DNA from: DATFXM01 sp035315885
GTDB taxonomy: Bacteria; Acidobacteriota; Blastocatellia; UBA7656
Direction of reading: 5' to 3'
Assembly: GCA_035315885.1 (NCBI GenBank)
Contig: DATFXM010000058.1
Span: 81,697-145,696 of the forward strand
DNA length: 64,000 nt
Shown: positions 1-7,538 of the stretch, piece by piece
Numbering within the stretch: the stretch's first letter is position 1
How the letters are laid out: each line of letters opens with the position of its first letter
Translations under genes and position numbers: made by a program
The notes under the pieces: generated by a model
Seen by the model: the letters and a program-made list of their open reading frames with translations, nothing else
Told to the model about the DNA's origin: nothing
The model's database searches: none

Positions 1-257
1 GTGGGATCGTTTGGATCGGCTTCGAGTCTGCCGAACACCACCGGGTTACCAGGCGTCTCCACGAGCTCCGCACTCGCACCGACGGATTGCAGATACTGGG
101 CGGCCAGTTCCGCGCCGCGGTTGATGTCGGGTTTGCGATCGGGATCCATGCTTACGGTAGGAACCTCTACAAGATCTCCGAGGTGTGATTCAAACTGCGC
201 TTTCGAATCGCGGACATAGTTGTCCAGATTTGAATAGAGTCTCGAGTCTCGGTTCAT
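1..257 (-). CDS. M20-family metallopeptidase/dipeptidase, N-terminal part (cut by window edge)
   Basis: Only the first 85 residues are present; the gene runs off the left edge. The reading frame starts at an ATG at 257 (MNRDSRLYSNLDNY). It contains the stretch LVEVPTVSMDP, then NRGAELAAQYLQSVGA and NPVVFGRL, which is the usual N-terminal layout of M20/M25/M40 dipeptidases just before the first metal-binding motif. That motif itself lies outside the window. M20 dipeptidases are zinc enzymes that cleave dipeptides or small peptides, usually in the cytoplasm; no signal peptide is seen. It is transcribed away from korA, so the gap at 258-687 is a divergent promoter region. Family assignment is by motif memory; substrate is unknown. 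Confidence 0.75.
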   Translation of the reverse strand, partial: MNRDSRLYSNLDNYVRDSKAQFESHLGDLVEVPTVSMDPDRKPDINRGAELAAQYLQSVGASAELVETPGNPVVFGRLEADPNDP

Positions 258-361
258 TTTGTTAGAGTGAACTCCCGTAGCGACTTATCGACAAGCGGCA
301 TTACACCCTTCAAGGCGGCGTCATTATGATGAGCACGCGCAAAGAGTGTCAAGTAGGAGGG

Positions 362-540
362 GATTACGAGATGAGGGGACGCGGGGAGGAGAGAAGGGCG
401 AAGGGGCTACGCGGAGACGCGGGACCCGGGGAGGAGAGATGGCGCCAAAAGACACCAGCCTCACGGCACTCCACGTCGCGCCCTCGCCCATTCGCCCCTT
501 CTCCCCTCCCCGCGTCTCCGCGTCGCCCCTTCACGTCATC
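362..540. repeat. GC-rich octamer arrays, inverted pair
   Basis: The left half is built from GACGCGGGG, GGAGGAGAG and GGGCGAAGGGG words (about 371-440); the right half carries their complements CGCCCCTTC, CTCCCCTCCCC and GCGTCTCCGCG (about 481-530). Together they could fold into a long imperfect hairpin. The spacer at 441-480 contains ATGGCGCCA. Frames crossing it give only low-complexity peptides, so no gene is called. It fills most of the 430-base gap between the divergent M20 gene and korA; the rest of the gap (258-361 and 541-687) holds nothing I recognise except an A/T-rich stretch before korA. Confidence 0.7.
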
Positions 541-687
541 TCGAGACAGTTTACGCACAAGTCTATTTTGTGTAGAATTTTCTGTCGCGATTAGATCACG
601 TTACTTCCCACTCATCCTCCGACGCGATCTGCGCGTGTTTGGTCAACTAAAGAACGTTTTGTTTCTAAAAAAGAGAATAGGATAACT

Positions 688-2556
688 ATGGAATCACTCA
701 CGATTCTGAATAACGTCGAAGACAAACACATTGAGGAGCTCGAAACCGTCACCATCAGGTTCGCTGGAGACTCCGGCGATGGAATGCAGCTTACCGGCAC
801 GCAGTTCACCAAAACTACAGCCATCATGGGTAACGACATATCCACGCTGCCGGACTTTCCTGCCGAAATCCGCGCACCTGCGGGTTCCCTTCCGGGAGTC
901 TCAGGATTTCAGCTGAACTTTTCCAGTCACGATATCCGCACACCCGGCGACGCACCGGACGTGCTTGTAGCCATGAACCCTGCAGCCCTTAAGGTGAACC
1001 TGTCCGATCTGGAGCCGGGCGGAATCCTGATCGTAAACGAGGACGCCTTCAACGAAAACAACCTGAAGAAGGCCGCTTACGCGAGGAATCCACTCGAGGA
1101 TGACAGTCTGTCGGGCTACCGCGTCTTCAAATTGCCTATTACTACCTTGAACCGTGCGGCTCTTCGAGATCAGGTCAAGCTTCCTCCAAAGGAGATCGAC
1201 CGCTGCAAGAATTTCTGGGCCCTCGGTCTGATGTACTGGTTGTACGATCGGCCGCTCGAGCCGACTCAAAAGTGGATCGAGGCCCGGTTCGGCAAGGGAA
1301 CTCCAGAAGTAATGAAGGCGAACCAGACCGCGTTGAAGGCCGGATTCGCCTACGCCGAAGCGGCCGAGATCTTTACCACGCACTATAGGGTGCGACGAGC
1401 CGCTATTGCTCCAGGCAAATACCGAAACATCACCGGAAATGAAGCTACAGCGCTAGGCTGCGTTGCGGCATCAGTACTCGCAAAGCGTCCGCTGTACTAC
1501 GCGAGCTATCCGATCACTCCGGCGTCGGACATCCTGCACGAGCTTTCGACCCGAAAGAACTTTGAGGTAAAGACCTTTCAAGCCGAAGATGAAATTGCTG
1601 CGGTGTGTGCCGCGATAGGCGCGTCTTTTGCCGGACATCTCGGACTCACGGGTACAAGCGGCCCAGGCCTGGCGTTGAAGAGCGAAGCCATCGGCCTTGC
1701 GGTAATGACCGAACTGCCGGTGGTGATAATCGACGTTCAACGTGGTGGACCGTCAACAGGACTTCCTACGAAGACTGAGCAGGCAGATCTACTGCAGGCG
1801 ATGTACGGGCGCAACGGCGAATGTCCGGTTGCGATCGTTGCCGCGGCAACTCCCGCCGATTGTTTCACGATGGCGGTGGAGGCTTTTAGAATCGCAACCG
1901 CACATATGCTGCCGGTCATCTTCCTTACCGACGGCTACCTGGCAAACGGCGCCGAACCCTGGAAGCTTCCAAAGATGGAAGATCTGCCAAAGCTCGACGT
2001 CAGATTTGAAACAGATCCCGACGGATTCGCCCCTTATAAACGAGATCCGGAAACTCTGGCGCGCGCCTGGGCGATTCCCGGCACTCCGGGTCTTGAACAC
2101 AGAATCGGTGGCATCGAAAAACAGGACTTCACCGGCAACGTCTCCTACGAACCCGAAAACCATATGCACATGGTTTTGACGCGCCAGGAAAAGGTGAATC
2201 GAATAGCCGACGACATCCCGGAGCTGGAGGTCTTTGGTGAACCCGAAGGTCGACTGCTGGTGATCGGGTGGGGCTCGACTTATGGCGCAATCACTTCGGC
2301 TGTCGAAACAGCGCAGAGCAAGGGAATGTCAGTCTCGAGCGCTCACCTCCGATACTTGAATCCATTTCCAAAGAACCTCGGCCAGGTGCTCGGCAGGTTC
2401 GATCGGATCCTGGTTCCTGAACTCAACCTCGGACAACTTGCGATGCTCCTGAGAGCCCGGTATCTAGTTCCGGCAATTTCGTATCCGAAGGTCAAGGGAC
2501 AGCCGTTCAAGATAAGCGAGCTCACCGCCAAGATCAACGAAGTCTACGAAGATTGA
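688..2556 (+). CDS. korA: 2-oxoacid:ferredoxin oxidoreductase, fused gamma-alpha subunit
   Basis: 622 residues. With the beta subunit encoded next it should convert 2-oxoglutarate (or another 2-oxoacid) and CoA to succinyl-CoA, CO2 and reduced ferredoxin in the cytoplasm. Residues about 20-200 are the gamma domain, starting RFAGDSGDGMQLTG; the alpha (pyrimidine-binding) domain begins near 250 with GNEATALGCVAASVLAKRP, then YASYPITPASDILHEL and the FQAEDEIAA motif. The length fits the fused gamma-alpha form. Start is ATG with AGGA six bases upstream. korB follows after 69 bases, so the two form an operon. The substrate is inferred: the fused form and the nearby sucC favour 2-oxoglutarate, but pyruvate or branched-chain oxoacids cannot be excluded by sequence reading alone. 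Confidence 0.9.
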   Translation: MESLTILNNVEDKHIEELETVTIRFAGDSGDGMQLTGTQFTKTTAIMGNDISTLPDFPAEIRAPAGSLPGVSGFQLNFSSHDIRTPGDAPDVLVAMNPAALKVNLSDLEPGGILIVNEDAFNENNLKKAAYARNPLEDDSLSGYRVFKLPITTLNRAALRDQVKLPPKEIDRCKNFWALGLMYWLYDRPLEPTQKWIEARFGKGTPEVMKANQTALKAGFAYAEAAEIFTTHYRVRRAAIAPGKYRNITGNEATALGCVAASVLAKRPLYYASYPITPASDILHELSTRKNFEVKTFQAEDEIAAVCAAIGASFAGHLGLTGTSGPGLALKSEAIGLAVMTELPVVIIDVQRGGPSTGLPTKTEQADLLQAMYGRNGECPVAIVAAATPADCFTMAVEAFRIATAHMLPVIFLTDGYLANGAEPWKLPKMEDLPKLDVRFETDPDGFAPYKRDPETLARAWAIPGTPGLEHRIGGIEKQDFTGNVSYEPENHMHMVLTRQEKVNRIADDIPELEVFGEPEGRLLVIGWGSTYGAITSAVETAQSKGMSVSSAHLRYLNPFPKNLGQVLGRFDRILVPELNLGQLAMLLRARYLVPAISYPKVKGQPFKISELTAKINEVYED

Positions 2557-2625
2557 GCGTCGATTGTACCGCCGCCTGAATCAAGATCGCTGGCGGCTGA
2601 AGAGGAAGAAAAGGACAAAGAGAAG

Positions 2626-3678
2626 ATGAGCGCAAACATTGAAACAGGCGGAGGGAATGGACAGACTCCTCCGGCGAAACTTACGCGTAAGGACTTTGTG
2701 TCGGACCAGGAAGTGCGATGGTGTCCCGGCTGCGGCGACTACGCAATCCTCGCGCAGATTCAGAAGGTCATGCCTGAGCTCGGCGTAAGACGCGAGAACA
2801 TGGTTTTCGTGTCGGGTATCGGCTGTTCCAGCAGGTTCCCTTATTACATGAACACCTACGGATTCCACGGGATTCACGGGCGCGCGCCGGCGATTGCTAC
2901 GGGCATCAAGACCGCCAACCCCGAGCTCACGGTCTGGGTGATTACCGGAGACGGCGATGCGCTTTCAATCGGTGGCAATCATCTGATCCACGCAATGCGC
3001 CGGAACCTTGACCTGAAAATCATCCTGTTCAACAACAGGATCTACGGGCTCACCAAAGGTCAGTATTCGCCAACCTCAGAGTTCGGCAAGAAAACCAAAT
3101 CGACGCCTTTTGGCGTGATCGACTACCCGCTGAATCCGCTTTCGGTTGCGCTTGCGGCTGAAGCGACATTCGTGGCCAGATCGGTCGACAGGCACACGCA
3201 ACACCTGCAGATGATGGTCGAGCGTGCGGCTCGTCATCGGGGAGTGTCGTTCATCGAGGTGTTCCAGAACTGCAATATCTTCAACGACGCCGCTTTCGAT
3301 ATGTTCGTCGAGAGAGATGTCAAAGACGACAGAATGATCGACCTCGAGCACGGTAAGCCGCTGATCTTCGGCAAGGAAAAGAACCGCGGGATCAGAATGC
3401 GGCCGGATATGCACCTTGAAGTGGTGGAGCTTGGCGGGGCAATCAGCGAGTCGGAGCTGATTGTTCACAACGAGAAGGCTCCGGACTCGTATCTCGCTTA
3501 CATGCTCGCGCGGATGGAGTACCCCGACTACCCCGTGCCAATCGGGGTGTTCAGGGATGTCGAGAGGGCAACTTACGAGGCACTTCTCGACAATCAGATC
3601 AATGCCGCAATCGAAAAGAGTGGACCGGGCGACCTCGAGAAACTCATCAACAGCGGCGACACCTGGGTCATCGACTGA
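2626..3678 (+). CDS. korB: 2-oxoacid:ferredoxin oxidoreductase, beta subunit
   Basis: 350 residues, the normal length. It is the thiamine-diphosphate-binding subunit partnering KorA. Seen: VRWCPGCGDYAILAQIQ near residue 30, GIGCSSRFPYYM, and the TPP/Mg motif WVITGDGDALSIGGNH followed by LFNNRIYGLTKGQYSPTS. The N-terminal 20 residues (SANIETGGGNGQTPP) look like a disordered extension. Start ATG at 2626 with GAGAAG just upstream. The 3'-end gap (3679-3967) has no strong terminator, only an A/T-rich palindrome near 3829-3851 and a decayed palindromic repeat. Confidence 0.92.
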   Translation: MSANIETGGGNGQTPPAKLTRKDFVSDQEVRWCPGCGDYAILAQIQKVMPELGVRRENMVFVSGIGCSSRFPYYMNTYGFHGIHGRAPAIATGIKTANPELTVWVITGDGDALSIGGNHLIHAMRRNLDLKIILFNNRIYGLTKGQYSPTSEFGKKTKSTPFGVIDYPLNPLSVALAAEATFVARSVDRHTQHLQMMVERAARHRGVSFIEVFQNCNIFNDAAFDMFVERDVKDDRMIDLEHGKPLIFGKEKNRGIRMRPDMHLEVVELGGAISESELIVHNEKAPDSYLAYMLARMEYPDYPVPIGVFRDVERATYEALLDNQINAAIEKSGPGDLEKLINSGDTWVID

Positions 3679-3721
3679 CGATCATTGAACGTCGAGTTTG
3701 AAAGCAATTCCGCTCATTAGA

Positions 3722-3765
3722 CGTGAGCCCGCACAGCGTACGACAGAATGCGGACTGCTGCGCGC
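3722..3765 (+). repeat. decayed copy of the GC double-hairpin unit
   Basis: The stretch from 3725 reads AGCCCGCACAGCGTACGACAG, close to the AGCCCGC-GCA-GCGGGCGACAG start of the units at 14.2 and 63.4 kb, but mismatches break the stem and the second hairpin is absent. Treated as an old remnant; similarity could be chance over this short length. Confidence 0.4.
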
Positions 3766-3967
3766 GCTCGCGTCTACCGAGGGACCGTCCCGGAGAAACT
3801 CGCACGCGCGAGCTTCGAACTTCCTTAGCTTTCTTTTTTAATTAAAGAAACAGGCTGTAAACCTGGAAGATCGCTTGCCAGCTATTGTATAGTTGGGGTG
3901 CTCCCAGCACGGATTGGCACCAAGCAGTCCCACGAAAAATTCATAATGTAGGAGTACCGGCAGCACA

Positions 3968-6214
3968 ATGAAATTGCGCAGAATTCTGATCGTCCTCACG
4001 CTTCCATTCATTGCCAGCTCAGCGGGAATAGTCAGAGCCTACGACGACAACGCGCGGGCCAGCGACAAGGCACCAAGAGAGGTTCGCCAATGGGAGGTCA
4101 CCGGCCCGTGGGGAGGTGACGTACGCGCCCTCGTAGCGTCGCCTGACGATTCAAACCTGCTTTTCCTTGGTACGAGCGACGGGCAGATCTTCCGTTCAAT
4201 GGACGGAGCGCGAACCTGGAAGCGTCTCAATCCTGGTCTCAATCGGCGTGGCGTCTCCGTGGACAGCATCGAGATCGACCCGCGCAATGCCCGCATCATC
4301 TACGTGGGCGTATGGGCGGTCGCGCGGGATCAGGAAGGCGGCGTCTTCAAGACTGAAGATGGAGGCGAGCACTGGAAGCTGCTCGAAGGCACCAAGCGTT
4401 TTTCGGTTCGGTCGCTCGCGCTTGCGCGTTCAGATTCCAATCTTCTTGTCGTAGGTACCGCTAGCGATGATCCGCAACTGAACGGCGCGTTCCGCTCGAC
4501 TGACGCCGGCGCATCCTGGACTCGGATAACTCCGGCGGGCGATCACGAAATAAAGAACGTCGAATCTTGCGCGATTGATCCTCGCGATGCAAACGTGATC
4601 TACCTGGGCACGTGGCACCTTGCGTGGAAATCCGTCGACGGCGGCGCCCACTGGAAACAGAGCGGCGACCCGGTAACCGGAGTGATCGACGATTCGGATA
4701 TCTTCGGCATAACTATCGACGAGCGGCATCCCGACATCCTATACATGAACGCCTGCAGCGGCATCTATCGCTCGGTGAACGCGGGCGCAAAGTGGGCAAA
4801 AATACCTGGAATTCCATTCAGCGCGCGCCGCACCTACGCGCTGCTGGCACACCCGGTCCATCCTGAGATTCTCTTTGCCGGAACAAGTGAAGGCCTATGG
4901 CGGTCCAAGGACGGGGGCCGGCGCTGGAGCCTGCTTACCTCCAAGAGTCTGGTGATCAGGTCGGTCGTCGTGACGCCGGACAAGCCCGAACGGGTGGTTA
5001 TAGCTACTGACGATTTCGGCGTACGAGTGTCGGAGAACCTCGGCGATCTGTTCAAAGACTCTAACGACGGGTTCATTCATCGACATATTCTGGCGATCCT
5101 GCCCGACGCTTCGGAGCGCGGCCGAATTCTGGCCAGCGTTTATCACGACGGAAGCGGCGGCTCCGTGTTCCTTTCAAAGGATGGCGGAACGTCGTGGGAT
5201 CCGTCTTCTCAAGGTCTCGGCGCCCGGGATGTGTTCGCTTTCTATCAACCCCCTGGACAGCCCAACCTGATCTATGCCGGCACCAACACCGGCGTTTACA
5301 AGTCAACCGATCAAGGCACGAACTGGTCTTTTGTCGGAACTCTTCCAGAGCAGAAGCCTGTCACTCCGAAGAAACCCACTGTGCGCCGGGGAGCCCAAGC
5401 AGGCACCGCCAGTGCCTCTGGCCGATTCCAGATCGTTGCGGCAACCACACACGCAAGTCAAAAGGGTGGTCGCAAAAAGACTGCTCCCAAGAGCACCGTG
5501 AAGAGACCCGAACCTCCCAAGTCCACGCTGGCAGCCGGGAACGTCGAGCTCCTGAGCCAGGTTGATGACCTCGCCGGTTTTCAGGACCTCGAAGGACGAC
5601 ACGGGTTGCTCGCCGCAACTCAAAATGGGCTTTACCGCACGATTGACGAAACCAAGGGGTGGGAGAAAGTCGCGATAACCGGTTTTGAACCCGACGGGCG
5701 CGTGTTTGCGGTCTCAGCGCATAAGGACACGCCGATGCGCATACTCGCCGGGACGCGCCGCGGGCTGTTTGTTTCCAACGACGGCGGAGCCACGTGGGAC
5801 TTCAATGATCGCGGACCGACAGACGCAGCGGTGAAGTCGATCGCTCAGGACCCACGGGACGCGCAGGTAATCATCATCGGAACGAACCAGTTTGTGTTTC
5901 GGTCGACGAACGGCGGGAGGACCTGGGTTCGTCGAGGAGGCGGTTTGCCTGGAGGAGATTTCACTTCGATTGTCATCAATCCGACAAACCCTGACGAAGT
6001 GATTGCCGCGGACTATTCGCGCGGCGGAGTGTACAGGTCGACTGATAAAGGCTACACCTGGGATCGAATCGACAACGAGCTTCCGACAAATCGCGTTTGG
6101 ACTCTGTGCTTTGATCCTTTCGAGCACGACCGGATCTACGCCGGGAGTTTTTCAAGCGGTGTCTACGTCCTGACAATCCAGAAAGTCTCGTCAGGCGGTG
6201 CCAGTAAGCAGTAG
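3968..6214 (+). CDS. secreted BNR/sialidase-like (Ycf48/VPS10-type) beta-propeller protein
   Basis: 748 residues with a clear signal peptide (basic MKLRR, then a hydrophobic stretch, cleavage near SAGIVRAYDD). The mature protein is a series of BNR/Asp-box units of the form S-x-D-x-G-x-x-W, e.g. SMDGARTWKRL, TEDGGEHWKLL, STDAGASWTRI, SKDGGTSWDPS, STDKGYTWDRI. There appear to be two propellers joined at about residues 460-520 by a Lys/Pro/Ala-rich linker. Proteins of this type are common in Acidobacteria and are usually annotated as glycosyl hydrolases or PSII-assembly-like, without proof of catalysis; I infer a periplasmic or surface binding protein. It sits alone between korB and sucC, with AGGAG 13 bases before the ATG (long spacing) and a strong terminator after it. 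Confidence 0.8.
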   Translation: MKLRRILIVLTLPFIASSAGIVRAYDDNARASDKAPREVRQWEVTGPWGGDVRALVASPDDSNLLFLGTSDGQIFRSMDGARTWKRLNPGLNRRGVSVDSIEIDPRNARIIYVGVWAVARDQEGGVFKTEDGGEHWKLLEGTKRFSVRSLALARSDSNLLVVGTASDDPQLNGAFRSTDAGASWTRITPAGDHEIKNVESCAIDPRDANVIYLGTWHLAWKSVDGGAHWKQSGDPVTGVIDDSDIFGITIDERHPDILYMNACSGIYRSVNAGAKWAKIPGIPFSARRTYALLAHPVHPEILFAGTSEGLWRSKDGGRRWSLLTSKSLVIRSVVVTPDKPERVVIATDDFGVRVSENLGDLFKDSNDGFIHRHILAILPDASERGRILASVYHDGSGGSVFLSKDGGTSWDPSSQGLGARDVFAFYQPPGQPNLIYAGTNTGVYKSTDQGTNWSFVGTLPEQKPVTPKKPTVRRGAQAGTASASGRFQIVAATTHASQKGGRKKTAPKSTVKRPEPPKSTLAAGNVELLSQVDDLAGFQDLEGRHGLLAATQNGLYRTIDETKGWEKVAITGFEPDGRVFAVSAHKDTPMRILAGTRRGLFVSNDGGATWDFNDRGPTDAAVKSIAQDPRDAQVIIIGTNQFVFRSTNGGRTWVRRGGGLPGGDFTSIVINPTNPDEVIAADYSRGGVYRSTDKGYTWDRIDNELPTNRVWTLCFDPFEHDRIYAGSFSSGVYVLTIQKVSSGGASKQ

Positions 6215-6239
6215 GCGGCTAACCAACTTCAACGCAGAG

Positions 6240-6284
6240 TCGCCAAGACGCAAAGCTGCGGCTCCTTGCGTCTTGGCGATTTTT
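6240..6284 (+). terminator. intrinsic terminator after the propeller gene
   Basis: A perfect 14-bp stem (TCGCCAAGACGCAA at 6240-6253 with its complement at 6266-6279, 12-base loop) is followed by TTTTT at 6280-6284. This is a textbook Rho-independent terminator and separates the propeller gene from sucC. Confidence 0.9.
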
Positions 6285-6319
6285 CGTTTCAATCTTTCGC
6301 TCCTCGTAAGGACTACTAC

Positions 6320-7477
6320 ATGAAAATTCACGAATATCAGGGAAAGGCTCTTCTGGCCAGGTACGACGTAACCGTTCCGCGAGGCGCGGTAGTCACCGAT
6401 CCGGAACAGGTTCGCGCCGCGGTTGAAAAGCTGGGGCTGCCTGTAGTGGTGAAGGCTCAAATCCACGCGGGTGGCCGCGGCAAAGGCGGTGGCGTCAAGC
6501 TGGCTCGCTCGGCTGACGAAGCCGTTGACATCGCTCGCACGATGCTCGGCATGAAACTGGTCACGCATCAGACTGGCCCCGAAGGTCGCGAAGTAAGGAC
6601 TCTACTCATCGAACAAGGCTTGAAGATAAAACAGGAGTTCTATCTCGGGATCGTGCTCGATCGCGCGATCTCAAAACTGGTCTTCATGGCCTCCGCCGCC
6701 GGAGGTATGGACATAGAGGAAGTTGCCGCGCACGAACCGGAGAAAATCCTGAAGGAAGCAATCGATCCCGCTACGGGGCTGTTGCCCTTCCAGGCCCGAA
6801 AGCTGGCGTTTGGGATCGGATTGCCGAAGGAGGTCGCAAACAAGGCCGTCAAGTTTATGACGTCGTTGTACCGCGCCTACGTCGACCTCGACTGCTCGCT
6901 GGCAGAGATCAATCCTTTCCTGTTGACCGAAGACGGCGAACTGTACGCCCTCGATGCCAAGCTGAATTTCGACGATAACGCACTCTTCCGGCACAAGGAG
7001 TTTGCCGAGCTGCGAGACCTGAATGAAGAGGAAGCTCTGGAAATCGAAGCCTCGAAGCACGATTTGAACTACATAAAACTCGACGGAACGATTGGATGCA
7101 TGGTGAACGGCGCGGGCCTGGCGATGGCCACGATGGATATCATCAAGCTCGCGGGTGGCGAGCCGGCAAATTTTCTAGACGTAGGCGGAGGGGCATCTCA
7201 GGAGCGGGTCGAGAACGCGTTCCGAATCCTGCTGTCGGACAAAAACGTTCGGGCGGTATTGATCAACATTTTTGGCGGCATCGTACGAACTGACATGGTT
7301 GCCCAGGGAGTTGTTGCGGCGGCACAAAACATCGGCGTGAAAGTGCCGGTGGTGGTGCGCCTCGAAGGTACAAACGTTGAGAAGGGACGCGAAGTGATCG
7401 AACAATCAGGTTTGGGTTTTGTGGCGGCTACGGGTATGAGTGACGCCGCGGCAAAAGTCGTCCGACTTGCGAAGTAG
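6320..7477 (+). CDS. sucC: succinyl-CoA synthetase (ADP-forming), beta subunit
   Basis: 385 residues from ATG 6320 (MKIHEYQGKALLARY), preceded by AAGGA at a good distance; a longer reading from 6266 lies in the preceding terminator and is not used. ATP-grasp domain with KAQIHAGGRGKGGGVKLA near residue 45, EINPF and DAKLNFDDNA in the middle, and the C-terminal CoA-ligase domain with GGGASQERV, NIFGGIVRTD and VVRLEGTNVEKG. It catalyses interconversion of succinyl-CoA and succinate with ATP/ADP together with SucD. Normally sucD follows directly; here the next gene is on the other strand, so sucD must be elsewhere. Functionally it connects to the korAB product. Confidence 0.95.
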   Translation: MKIHEYQGKALLARYDVTVPRGAVVTDPEQVRAAVEKLGLPVVVKAQIHAGGRGKGGGVKLARSADEAVDIARTMLGMKLVTHQTGPEGREVRTLLIEQGLKIKQEFYLGIVLDRAISKLVFMASAAGGMDIEEVAAHEPEKILKEAIDPATGLLPFQARKLAFGIGLPKEVANKAVKFMTSLYRAYVDLDCSLAEINPFLLTEDGELYALDAKLNFDDNALFRHKEFAELRDLNEEEALEIEASKHDLNYIKLDGTIGCMVNGAGLAMATMDIIKLAGGEPANFLDVGGGASQERVENAFRILLSDKNVRAVLINIFGGIVRTDMVAQGVVAAAQNIGVKVPVVVRLEGTNVEKGREVIEQSGLGFVAATGMSDAAAKVVRLAK

Positions 7478-7479
7478 CT

Positions 7480-7520
7480 CTGAGTTCTGAGTTCAACCCC
7501 TTCGTGGTTCAGAACTCAGA
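7480..7520. terminator. heptad-arm hairpin between convergent genes
   Basis: Directly after the sucC stop (7475-7477), TCTGAGTTCTGA (7480-7491) pairs with TCAGAACTCAGA (7509-7520). The loop holds CAACCCC-TTC-GTGGTT, a slightly decayed copy of the core palindrome seen at 17702 and 49621. The hairpin lies in the 61 bases between the stops of sucC and the ADOP gene, so it may end transcription from both sides; there is no T-run. Confidence 0.65.
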
Positions 7521-7538
7521 CCTCTCTTAGCGGAAGTC

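Noticed and set aside
326..685. Reading frame of 119 residues before korA
   Set aside because: It translates the GC-rich octamer repeat; composition is Arg/Pro-rich and there is no ribosome site.
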